Below are positions 40,299 through 48,195 of a DNA stretch of 64,000 nt, piece after piece; the first letter of the stretch is position 1, and each line of letters opens with the position of its first letter. The position numbers and the translations under genes were made by a program. The stretch lies in contig CAWGIM010000030.1 in NCBI GenBank assembly GCA_963822615.1, positions 92,000-155,999 of the forward strand, read 5' to 3'. Origin of the DNA: Trebonia sp963822615 (GTDB lineage: Bacteria; Actinomycetota; Actinomycetes; Streptosporangiales; Streptosporangiaceae). The notes beneath the pieces were generated by a model. It did no database searches. It saw nothing but the letters and a program-made list of their open reading frames with translations, and was not told the DNA's origin.

Positions 40299-41302
40299 GT
40301 CGCCTTCTTCCAGGCCAGGAACTGGTGCTCGACCCCCAGCGGCGGGCCGCCCGGCCCGGTTACCACCGCGGAAGCCGGTCCCGGCCAGCCGATGAGGGCG
40401 TTGGTGACCGCCCCGCGGAACAGTGACCCGTAGGGCTGGTCCGGTCCCCACAGCCGGCGGCAGTGCGCTTGCAGCAGCGGGTCGAAGCGCTTCCACGCGC
40501 CGTCCTCGTCCCGGACACCGACCCAGGAGTGCTGCGCGTCGAGCACGCCGAGTATCCGCCCGGACTCGATCCTGGCCTCCAGGCCGAGCCGGCCGAGCTC
40601 GGCCGCGACCACGGCGGCCAGGCACACGCAGTCGGCGCGGCCCTCGCGCCACCGGGCCTGCGGGTCGGACCGGCCCAGCGGGCTCACCCACTGAAAGCTC
40701 AGGCGGTGACTGGTCACGTCGTCGAGCACCTGGTCGTAGAGCGCGTCGGCCCCCCGGTGCCGAAGCAGGCCCGCGCTCCCGCGGGTGGTGATCGAGCCGT
40801 CGAGCACGGACGGCTCGCCCTCGCCGCCTGGCAGCGGCCAGCCGTCGTCCCCGCTGCCGCCTCCGGCTGGGCCGGCCGTGATGACCGCGCCCGCCCCGGG
40901 GACCCGCAGCCGCGCGCCGGCCGCGGGCAGCCGCGGGCACTTGACCCGGAACGACCAGTCCAGCCGGGCCAGGAGGGCGTCATCGGCCTGCCGGGCGAAC
41001 CGCATCATCATCGACAGCCCCAGCTCGGGAACCGAAGATCCCAGGCCGCCGTGCAAGCCCAGGGCAGCCGCGTCGTGGTAGGCGAGGGCCGGCCCGGCGG
41101 GGGTGTCCACCACCGGGACCAGGCCGCTGGCGAGCAGCGCGGAGAGCACGGCGGGGCCGACCCCGAGGAAGCGGGCGGCCGCCGCCTGGTCGAGGTGCTC
41201 GTCGGCGGCCCGCTCGGCTTCGGTCTCGAACACCACCAGCTTGGCCGCGGCGCGCAGCGCCTCGGCCTGCGCCGCCGGGTCGGTGCGGCCGCGGGCGGTC
41301 AC
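40295..41302 (-). CDS. Transglutaminase-like protein with N-terminal helix-turn-helix-like region
   Basis: This 335-residue protein starts with GTG overlapping the ligase 3 stop (GTGA). The C-terminal part has a transglutaminase/cysteine-protease core: Cys225 or Cys227 (RADCVCLA), His258 (AQHSWVG) and Asp274 (RFDPLL), with spacing normal for the fold. Residues about 20-70 (AARFLGVGPAVLSALL...VDTPAGPALAYH) resemble an excisionase/MerR-like helix-turn-helix. Transglutaminase homologues are known to form amide bonds between carrier-bound substrates (AdmF in andrimid biosynthesis). It lies directly between an AMP ligase and a carrier protein, so such a condensing role is plausible here. Proteolysis or a structural role cannot be ruled out. 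Confidence 0.75.
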   Translation of the reverse strand: MTARGRTDPAAQAEALRAAAKLVVFETEAERAADEHLDQAAAARFLGVGPAVLSALLASGLVPVVDTPAGPALAYHDAAALGLHGGLGSSVPELGLSMMMRFARQADDALLARLDWSFRVKCPRLPAAGARLRVPGAGAVITAGPAGGGSGDDGWPLPGGEGEPSVLDGSITTRGSAGLLRHRGADALYDQVLDDVTSHRLSFQWVSPLGRSDPQARWREGRADCVCLAAVVAAELGRLGLEARIESGRILGVLDAQHSWVGVRDEDGAWKRFDPLLQAHCRRLWGPDQPYGSLFRGAVTNALIGWPGPASAVVTGPGGPPLGVEHQFLAWKKAT

Positions 41303-42825
41303 CTGATCCGCTCCTGAGCGGTGGTCTGCAGCTGCCTCAGCAGCACCGCCCGGCGCACCTTCCAGGTCGAGGTCACCGGCAGCTCGTCCCAGGGTCGGCG
41401 GACCAGTTCCACCTGGGACGACGGGCAGGCCCCGGCCACTTCGAGCAGCCGGGCCTCGTTTACCTCGGCGCCGTCGTAGGGGACGTAGACCAGGTAGCGC
41501 CGCTCGTCGTCGCCGAGGAGCAGCGCCTCGCGGACCCAGGGCAGCGTGTCGATGATGCGGTCCTCGATCCGCAGGACGCTGTCGACTCGGTCGACCCGGT
41601 CCCGGGTGCGGTCTTCCATGTACAGCCGGCCCTGGCGGTCCAGCCGCCCGTGATCGCCCATCAGCCACCAGCCGGACTCGAAGTTGTCCTGGTACCGCTC
41701 GTGCTCGCCGATGTAGTCGAGGCCCAGGCCCTTGCTGTGCACGGCGATCCGGCCGACCTCGCCCCGCCCCAGCTTGCGGCCGGCCTCATCGATGATCCTG
41801 ACCTGCGTCATCCCCGGGAACGGGCGGCCGACCTCGCGGCCGTCGAAGGTCTCGAGGTGGCGGCGCCGGTACAGCTTCTGGGTAATCGGGCCGGTCTCGG
41901 TCTGCCCGTAGCTCTGGAACAGCACCGCGTTCCGCCGCCCGGCCGCGCGCAGGAGGATTCGCACCGTGCGGGGGTGGATCGCGTCGAAGGTGCTGATGAT
42001 GACCCGGACGTTGGCGAACGGCGCCGGGTCCCGGGTGAGCGCCGCCTCCCAGGTCATGGCCATGTTCGGGTGGGTCTCCACCGCCGCGGGCCGATGGGCG
42101 CCGATCAGCTTCAGGGCGTCGTCCGACGCCGGGTCGGAGATCATCAGCGTCTTCAGGCCCAGGGCCACCGCGGTGGCGAAGGCCGCGACCGTGCGCGCGT
42201 GAACGAACGACATCGCCATCGCGAACGGCTCGTCGAAGCGCATGAACCGCGCGATCACCGTCTGGATGGTGATCGGCATCTGCGTGCCCCGCCGGGCCTG
42301 CGGCACCAGCTTGGGCAGCCCGGTGGTCCCGGAGGTGTGGGTGATCAGGTACGTGTCCTGCGCCGCGGGCGCCCGCGGCGCAGGGGCCGGGGTGAACGGC
42401 GAGCCCCACCCGGACTGGAGGTCGGCCGCGAGCTCCTCGGCCCGGATGACCGTCCCCGCGTCCGCGGCCGGCCGTGGCGGCCCGGATACCACGACCTGCT
42501 GCGGCGCCAGCCGGGCGATCAGGCCCGCGGCGTCGGGTTCGGTCAGGGCCGGGGCCAGCATCGCCGGGATCGCGCTCGCCCGGGCGATCGCGCAGGCCAG
42601 GAACAGCAGGTCAGGATTTTGCTCCTTGTAGATGGCGCACACGTCGCCGGGCCGTACGCCCCGCGCCACCAGTGCCGCCGCCAGCCGCTCGACGACTTCG
42701 TTCATCGCCTGGTAGCTGACCTGGGTCCCCAGGTGCGGGGCTACGTCGAGCGGCCGGTCCAGGATGAAGAGCGACTTGGGATACTTCCTGGCCGCTGCCG
42801 GTATCAGGCGTGACATGTCAAACAT
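41299..42825 (-). CDS. AMP-forming acyl ligase 3 (ANL superfamily)
   Basis: Intact 508-residue ANL enzyme with THTSGTTGLPKLVPQ (phosphate loop), SYGQTETGP, WWLMGDHGRLD and a C-terminal lysine in TSTWKVRR. It is more distant from the aryl-acid ligases than ligase 2, and the middle part (ETHPNMAMTWEAAL) resembles fatty-acyl or olefin-type ligases. The start at 42825 has AGGAAGGA about 9 bases upstream and overlaps the end of the thioester reductase gene by 8 bases. With the adjacent reductase and carrier protein 2 it makes the three parts of a carboxylic acid reductase as separate proteins. The substrate is unknown. Confidence 0.85.
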   Translation of the reverse strand: MFDMSRLIPAAARKYPKSLFILDRPLDVAPHLGTQVSYQAMNEVVERLAAALVARGVRPGDVCAIYKEQNPDLLFLACAIARASAIPAMLAPALTEPDAAGLIARLAPQQVVVSGPPRPAADAGTVIRAEELAADLQSGWGSPFTPAPAPRAPAAQDTYLITHTSGTTGLPKLVPQARRGTQMPITIQTVIARFMRFDEPFAMAMSFVHARTVAAFATAVALGLKTLMISDPASDDALKLIGAHRPAAVETHPNMAMTWEAALTRDPAPFANVRVIISTFDAIHPRTVRILLRAAGRRNAVLFQSYGQTETGPITQKLYRRRHLETFDGREVGRPFPGMTQVRIIDEAGRKLGRGEVGRIAVHSKGLGLDYIGEHERYQDNFESGWWLMGDHGRLDRQGRLYMEDRTRDRVDRVDSVLRIEDRIIDTLPWVREALLLGDDERRYLVYVPYDGAEVNEARLLEVAGACPSSQVELVRRPWDELPVTSTWKVRRAVLLRQLQTTAQERIR

Positions 42826-43924
42826 GGCTTTTCCTTCCTGCGCGGTCGGCTGCTGACCGTGAGCGCCGCTCCCTGGCGCTGATATAGCGGGCGAACAGCT
42901 GCGACAACATCTCGTGATCGATGGCGATATTGCTGATGGCGGCGATCTCGCGGTCGGCCTGCTGGAAGCGCTTCTCCTGGCGGATGTACGGGACGTAGAA
43001 CTCGATCTGCTCGGAGAGCCTGGAGTCCATGTCCGACAGCAGCCCGGCCTCGGTGACGAAACGCGGCGGGACCATCCCGCAGGCCTCGAACGCCGCGATC
43101 AGCGTCTGGCCGATGGTCGGCCCGTGCGAGTTCGTGATGTGGATGACCGAGTAGGGATCGGCCTGCTCGCCGGCCAGCACCGCGGCCCGCACGCAGCGGT
43201 CGACCGGGATGAGGTCGAGGGGAGCGGCCGGGGCGGTGAGGAGATGCATGGGAACGTTCGAGTAGAGGTCGCCGAATACCCGGGCGACGCGGCCCTTGAA
43301 TATCGTCAGGTTCTTCAGGAACCCGTAGGCGCCCGCGTCGGACATTCCCTCGTGCGTCTGGCTGTGGCCGGTCACGATCGAGGGGCGCATGATCCGCCAT
43401 TGCCGGTCGCTGTTACGGACCAGGAGCTCGCCCGCTCGCTTGGTCCCCTCGTACACGTTGTTGGGCGGGTCCGCGGAAAAGTCGTCGGCTTCGCCGCAGT
43501 CGCCCTCGCGCTGGCCGAAGACGTAGGCCGTCGAGAAGTGGTTGAGCCGGGAAACGCCGGAGGCCGACAGCCAGTCGACCAGGCGCGCGACCGCGCCGAC
43601 GTTGACCGCCTCGATCTCGGCCCGGTCCCGGTCGAGGTGCTTGAGTGACGCGGCCGTGTGCCAGGCGACGTCGACCGGGGCGGCCAGCTCCGGCAGCGCG
43701 CCGAGGTCGCCTTCGAGTACCGACACCCGCGCCGCCAGGTCGGGCAGGCTGCGCTGGTAGAGCCGCGCCGCGGTCTCCAGCGCGGTCAGGGCCCGCGCGC
43801 GGGCCGACTGGCCCGACTTGGCCCGGCTCAGGCACACGACCTCGCAGCCGGGGTCGCGGCCGAGCAGTTCGAGCGCGAGGGCCGAGCCGACGAATCCGGT
43901 TGCCCCGGTGACCAGGTGCCTCAT
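42818..43924 (-). CDS. Thioester-reductase-like extended SDR
   Basis: A 368-residue protein with the nucleotide-binding motif TGATGFVGSAL, VLEGDLG, HTAAS, and the catalytic Tyr/Lys pair in NVYEGTKRAGE, followed by RPSIVTGHS. This is the layout of thioester reductase (R) domains that release carrier-bound acyl groups as aldehydes or alcohols. Here the domain is a free protein next to carrier protein 2 and ligase 3. The ATG overlaps the carrier-protein stop (ATGA). It probably reduces a thioester of that carrier. An epimerase-like role on another substrate is the alternative. Confidence 0.82.
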   Translation of the reverse strand: MRHLVTGATGFVGSALALELLGRDPGCEVVCLSRAKSGQSARARALTALETAARLYQRSLPDLAARVSVLEGDLGALPELAAPVDVAWHTAASLKHLDRDRAEIEAVNVGAVARLVDWLSASGVSRLNHFSTAYVFGQREGDCGEADDFSADPPNNVYEGTKRAGELLVRNSDRQWRIMRPSIVTGHSQTHEGMSDAGAYGFLKNLTIFKGRVARVFGDLYSNVPMHLLTAPAAPLDLIPVDRCVRAAVLAGEQADPYSVIHITNSHGPTIGQTLIAAFEACGMVPPRFVTEAGLLSDMDSRLSEQIEFYVPYIRQEKRFQQADREIAAISNIAIDHEMLSQLFARYISARERRSRSAADRAGRKSHV

Positions 43925-44202
43925 GACACCGCCGTCCGCTTGACCGCGTCGACGTAGTCGGCGATGGACTGGACCGTCTGGAAGACCTCGAGCGGGACAT
44001 CGTAGTCCCAGGCGATCCCGAATTCCTGCTCCACCCGGGCCAGGAACGCGGTAAACGCCCACGACTCGACCCCGACGTCGGCCAGCGTGCTGGTCAGCAG
44101 TTCATCCACGGGGACCGGGTGCTCGATCACCGCCAGCAGGCAGGCGATCACCCCGTAGGCGGTGGGGCCGGCCCGGCCCTGGCCGGGAGGAACCACGCTC
44201 AC
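43921..44202 (-). CDS. Free-standing carrier protein 2 (93 aa)
   Basis: Small acidic carrier protein with the attachment motif DVGVESWAF (Ser preceded by Glu in place of Asp) and the following helix FLARVEQEFGIAW. The C-terminal helix (SIADYVDAVKR) is typical. It starts with GTG overlapping the hydrolase stop (GTGA) and overlaps the reductase start (ATGA), so three genes are coupled. It differs strongly from carrier protein 1, which suggests that each serves a different substrate. Confidence 0.82.
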   Translation of the reverse strand: MSVVPPGQGRAGPTAYGVIACLLAVIEHPVPVDELLTSTLADVGVESWAFTAFLARVEQEFGIAWDYDVPLEVFQTVQSIADYVDAVKRTAVS

Positions 44203-45056
44203 AGCCGCTCCTCTTCCAGGAAGCGCAGGATCGCCTGCTGGAATCCGTCCGGGTCCTCCATGTAGGGCAGGTGGCCGGCCCCGTAGAGTTGCCGCAGGAA
44301 GGCTGGCTTTTCACCCAGCGCGGGCGTTATCTCGTCGGCCTGGCTGGGCGGCCAGAGGCTGTCCGAGGTTCCGAGAACCAGGGCCAGTGGGCTCTCGACC
44401 TTGGCCAGCTCGGTGAAGTCGCAGCTATCCGCGTGGGCGGCCTGCATATTGGCCAGCAGCGGGTCCCGCCGGTGCACCGCGGTAAACGCCGAACGCAATC
44501 CCAGGTAGCCCGTTGCCCCCAGCTGCTTCATGACCCGGCCGGAGAACGCGAGGGAATAGAGATGATCCCACAGCGCCTCGGTCCCGCCTAGCCGCAGCGA
44601 CGTGATCAGCGTGCGCTCGGTGGCCTGGCGGACAAGCTCGTTGCTCGGGGTGATCGACGGGCCGGCCAGGACGACCCCCCGCACGCGCGACTGGTTGGCC
44701 AGCGCGTAGCGCAGGCAGATCATCGCTGACGTCGAGGTGCCGACCAGCACCGCCGACTCGATCGCGAGGGCATCGAGCAGGTCGCCCAGGGTCTGCGCGT
44801 GGTGGTCGACGGTCGGCTCGCCGCACAGGGAGGAGGCACCCTGGTTTTCCAGGTCGTAGATCAGGCAGGCGTGCTTCTCGGTGATCCGGTCGATGTAATT
44901 ACGCCACATCGGCGCGACGATGTAAAAATTGTTCACGAACACCAGCGTCGTGTCCCGCTTGGGGCCTATCGACTCGCAGTAGATACTGCGATCGTCAAGG
45001 GTGACCGTGGAATTTTTCTTGTACCTGAGATCGGGAACGGTGACGCTCGGTTGCAT
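44199..45056 (-). CDS. Alpha/beta hydrolase
   Basis: A 285-residue alpha/beta hydrolase with the nucleophile elbow GTSTSA, an Asp candidate in GTSDSLW and the His in GAGHLPY. I chose the second ATG (45056) because AGGA lies 8 bases before it; the first ATG (45065) has no ribosome site. It is the first gene of the coupled ten-gene minus-strand run. It could hydrolyse stalled thioesters from the carrier proteins, or remove an aminoacyl protecting group in the way VinJ-type peptidases do in beta-amino-acid polyketide pathways. Both ideas are inference. Confidence 0.8.
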   Translation of the reverse strand: MQPSVTVPDLRYKKNSTVTLDDRSIYCESIGPKRDTTLVFVNNFYIVAPMWRNYIDRITEKHACLIYDLENQGASSLCGEPTVDHHAQTLGDLLDALAIESAVLVGTSTSAMICLRYALANQSRVRGVVLAGPSITPSNELVRQATERTLITSLRLGGTEALWDHLYSLAFSGRVMKQLGATGYLGLRSAFTAVHRRDPLLANMQAAHADSCDFTELAKVESPLALVLGTSDSLWPPSQADEITPALGEKPAFLRQLYGAGHLPYMEDPDGFQQAILRFLEEERL

Positions 45057-45144
45057 TCGTTTCATCCTGATCTAAAGAGAACGTAAGCGGCCGTCAGTGG
45101 CCAGCCAAGCCGTTTCTGGCGGATGTCAACGTATTTGCGGTCCC

Positions 45145-45174
45145 ATTTTGAGTCAGGGTGACTGTACAAGTCAA
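45145..45174 (-). promoter_or_regulatory. Possible promoter of the hydrolase-led operon
   Basis: On the minus strand TTGACT (45169-45174) and CAAAAT (45145-45150) are separated by 18 bases, upstream of the hydrolase start. The stretch also contains ACAGTCAC, which also occurs in the repeat-rich region before the DUF3050 gene. The match to a sigma-70-type promoter is modest. Confidence 0.3.
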
Positions 45175-46036
45175 GAACGGTCATTTTGCTGCTCATATCG
45201 TGTAATTGAAATTCCCCGCGTCGTCGGCGGTGCTTTTACGCTAAGGACGGGAGCCGAGACGCTGCCCAGCCAATTCCGCCAGCTCGCCGCGCGCGGCGCC
45301 GGCCCGGGCCCGGCGCTGCCGCCGCCGACGATCGCGGTGACCGCCCGGATTCCGTGCAGCGCGTTCACCAGCCACACTTCGGCCCCGTCGAGATCCTCCG
45401 GGCGCCGCCGGACGGCCCGGACCGGTACCCCCAGCGCGCCGGCCCGCTCGGTGACCAGGCCGGCGGTAACGCTGGCGAGCACCGGGAGCCCGGCCGCGGC
45501 CGGCACAGCATGCCTCCCTCCCACCACAGCACGCCCGCGTGGGCCGCCTCCAGCAGCACGCCGTCCGCGTCGACCAGCAGCGCGTCGTCGGCGCCGGCCG
45601 CGGAGGCCCGGGCCCGCAGCCGGGCCAGGGACGGCAGGTCCGGCCCCTTGCGCCGGGGGAATCGTCGCGGGTCAGGCTCGCGGCCGAGCCAGACCCGGAC
45701 GGTCGCCGAGGTCGGCGGGGCCGGGCGGACCCGGAGCGACAGCCGGGTCGCGCGCTGGTCACCGGACAGCTCCACCCGGGGGAACCAGCGGCCGGCGTCC
45801 GGCAGGCGGGCCCGGACAGCCGCCCAGAACGCGTCCAGGCTGGCCGGGGCGGGCCCGGCCGCCCCGAGTCCCGCGGCCTGCCCGCAGGCGTCAGCGAAGC
45901 GGCGGCGGTGCCGGTCCAGGGCCCGGGCGCGGCCGTCGTCGACCAGCCAGGAATCCGCGGCCAGCAGCGCCTCGTCGGCCAGCGGGCCCGGCACCAGGCC
46001 GTCGGCCCCGGTCCACCGGAACGTCCGCGTGCTCAC
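45171..46036 (-). CDS. pabC: Class IV aminotransferase, probable 4-amino-4-deoxychorismate lyase (frameshifted)
   Basis: The protein starts with GTG in a GTGA overlap with the ADC synthase stop. It shows the fold-type IV PLP pattern: a lysine in RRKGPDLPSL as Schiff-base residue, then ADDALLVDADG and EAAHAGVLWW. The frame breaks near 45510. The C-terminal part (VTAGLVTERA, VWLVNALHGIRAVTA, WRNWLG) continues in another frame to the stop at 45171. Coupling with ADC synthase points to ADC lyase, giving p-aminobenzoate and pyruvate. D-amino-acid or branched-chain aminotransferase activity is less likely in this context. Confidence 0.82.
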
Positions 46037-48195
46037 CGGCTGGCCCTGGCCGGCTCGGCCGCCTGGTAAGCGCGGAGCGGTGCCATCGCCTTGAGCAGCA
46101 TCTCGTCGTACTCGAGGGCGGGATCGGAGTCGAGGACGATGGCGCCGCCCGCGCCTACCCGCCACTGGCCGTCAGCCAGCACCGCCGTCCGGATCACGAT
46201 GCTCAGGTCGGCGGTCTGGTTGCAGCCGAGGAAGCCGATCGCCCCTGAGTAGACGCCGCGGGCCTCGGTTTCCAGCGAGTCGATGATCTCCATCGTGCGC
46301 AGCTTCGGCGCGCCGGTCATCGAGCCGCCGGGGAAGCACGCGCGGACGGCGCCGACCACGCTGACCTCCGCCCGCAGCTGCCCGCGAATGGTGGAGACGA
46401 GCTGGTGGACCGTCTCGTAGGTCTCGGTGACCATGAGCCGCGGCACCTGGACGCTGCCCACCTCGCACACCCGGCCCAGGTCATTGCGGACCAGGTCCAC
46501 GATCATCAGGTTCTCGGCCCGGGTCTTGTCGCTGGCGGCCAGCCCGGCTCGCAGCTGCTCGTCCTCGTCCGGCCCGCGGCCGCGCGGCGCGGTGCCCTTG
46601 ATCGGCTTGCTCTCCGCTGTCCCGAACCGGTCCACCCGCAGGAACCGTTCCGGTGAGGAGGACGCCACCGTTATCCCGGCTACCTTCAGGTAGGCCGCGT
46701 ACGGCGCCGGGTTCACCCGGCGCAGCCTGCGGTAGAACGCGTAGCCGTCCTCCCGGGCGGGCAACCGGAGCGCGTTGGTCAGGCAGATCTCGTAGCTTTC
46801 GCCCGCCCGCAGCTTGTCCAGGCAGCAGGCGATGTCGTCCAGGTACTGGCGCCGGCCCCGGGTCAGCCGTCCCTCGAGCTCTTCCAGGCCCAGGCCAGGC
46901 TGGCCGCGCGGGTCGCCCTGGCCGTCCGGCCCCGGGTCGCGGGGGAGTTGCCGTAGCGCCGCCTCCGCCTGCCGCAGCCAGTCACCGGCGGCGTCGTCCG
47001 CGGCGGGCGCCCCGTCGCCCAGCGCCAGCAGGTACGTCGCCCCCTGCTCATGGTCGACCGCCACCATCCGGTCGGGGAAGATCCAGGCGGCGTCGGGGGT
47101 CGCGGCCCGGTGCGCGTTGGGCGAGCCGCAGTCGGCCTTGAGCTCGTACCCGAAGAAGCCGACGTAACCGCCGGAGAAGTCGAACGGCAGGTCGGGAGCG
47201 TCCACCGAGCGCCCGGCCAGCTCGCGCTCCAGGTAGTCGAAGATCGTGCCGGGCACGCGGACGGTGCCGTCCGCCCGGTGCGCGCTTACGGCGTCCTCCC
47301 CGACCCGGTAGACGGCGACCTCACCCAGGTCCCCGGCCGCGGCCCCCAGCATCGAGAACCGGGCCAGTCCGGGCTCGGCCCGCGCGCTGTCCAGCCAGAA
47401 CGCGGTCGCGGACTGGGCGAACAGCCGGGTGAAGGCGGCCTCGGTGTCCACCGCTCCGGGCAGTGTCCGCACCCGGAGCTGGTACTTCCTGACCGCCGGG
47501 GGCGAACCCGCCCCGGGTCCGGCCGCTCCTCGCGGCGGGCGGCCGGGCCCGGCCGCCTGGGCCCGGCCGCCCGCCGCCCGGGCTCGGCGCCTGGCCGGCC
47601 GCCGGCCGCGGCCGGCCAGGTAGTCCGCGGTCAGCCGCCGGAAGTTGGTCATCAGGTCGGCGCCGTAGCCGGTCGCTACCGATTCCGGGTGGAACTGTAC
47701 GCCCCACAGCGGCCTGAACCGGTGCCGCAGGGCCATGAGGACGCCGTCCTCGGCCCAGGCGACGGGCTCGATCGCCGCGGGCAGCGCGGAAGGCGCGCAC
47801 AGTGAGTGGTACCGCACCGCGGTGAATTCCCGGGGGATGCCGTGGAAGAGCGGAGCGCCGTTGTGCCGCACCTGCGTCAGGTGACCGTGCCGGGCCCGCG
47901 GGGCCGGCCGGATCAGCACTCCCTCGCTGGCCGCGATCCCCTGGTGCCCGAGGCACACGCCGAGCACGGGAATGTCGGCGGAGGCGATCACGTCCGCCGA
48001 TATGCCGAAGTCTCTCGGCTCACTGGGCGCGCCGGGGCCCGGCGAAATGACGGCATTGTCAAAATTACGGGCCCAGTCGGCGGGCAGCGCCGCGTCATTC
48101 GGCAGCACCGTGGGCTCTGCCTCGTTGACCGCGGCTATGAGCTGGAAAAGGTTATACGTGTAGGAGTCGTAGTTGTCGATCAGGAGGGTGCGCAT
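46033..48195 (-). CDS. pabAB: Fused aminodeoxychorismate synthase (PabA-PabB)
   Basis: A 720-residue fusion. Residues 1-195 are a class I glutamine amidotransferase with Cys81 (CLGHQG) and His169 (FHPES). After a linker rich in Arg, Pro and Ala, the chorismate-binding synthase domain follows, with SKPIKGTAPRG, EDEQL, NLMIVDLVRNDLGR and GSMTGAPK. The lysine in PIKGT marks ADC synthase; anthranilate synthases have PIAGT. It converts chorismate and glutamine to 4-amino-4-deoxychorismate. Fused pabAB genes of this kind sit in antibiotic clusters that use p-aminobenzoate. The ATG shares one base with the DUF3050 stop (TAATG). Confidence 0.95.
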   Translation of the reverse strand: MRTLLIDNYDSYTYNLFQLIAAVNEAEPTVLPNDAALPADWARNFDNAVISPGPGAPSEPRDFGISADVIASADIPVLGVCLGHQGIAASEGVLIRPAPRARHGHLTQVRHNGAPLFHGIPREFTAVRYHSLCAPSALPAAIEPVAWAEDGVLMALRHRFRPLWGVQFHPESVATGYGADLMTNFRRLTADYLAGRGRRPARRRARAAGGRAQAAGPGRPPRGAAGPGAGSPPAVRKYQLRVRTLPGAVDTEAAFTRLFAQSATAFWLDSARAEPGLARFSMLGAAAGDLGEVAVYRVGEDAVSAHRADGTVRVPGTIFDYLERELAGRSVDAPDLPFDFSGGYVGFFGYELKADCGSPNAHRAATPDAAWIFPDRMVAVDHEQGATYLLALGDGAPAADDAAGDWLRQAEAALRQLPRDPGPDGQGDPRGQPGLGLEELEGRLTRGRRQYLDDIACCLDKLRAGESYEICLTNALRLPAREDGYAFYRRLRRVNPAPYAAYLKVAGITVASSSPERFLRVDRFGTAESKPIKGTAPRGRGPDEDEQLRAGLAASDKTRAENLMIVDLVRNDLGRVCEVGSVQVPRLMVTETYETVHQLVSTIRGQLRAEVSVVGAVRACFPGGSMTGAPKLRTMEIIDSLETEARGVYSGAIGFLGCNQTADLSIVIRTAVLADGQWRVGAGGAIVLDSDPALEYDEMLLKAMAPLRAYQAAEPARASR

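Noticed and set aside
45171..45240. A second frame break near the end of the aminotransferase gene, giving a stop at 45241
   Set aside because: The frame ending at 45171 contains WRNWLG, a usual C-terminal segment of this family, so one break near 45510 is enough.
46033..48195. Anthranilate synthase (TrpE-TrpG fusion)
   Set aside because: The active-site segment reads PIKGT, with the lysine typical of ADC synthase, and an ADC-lyase-type gene follows in a GTGA overlap.
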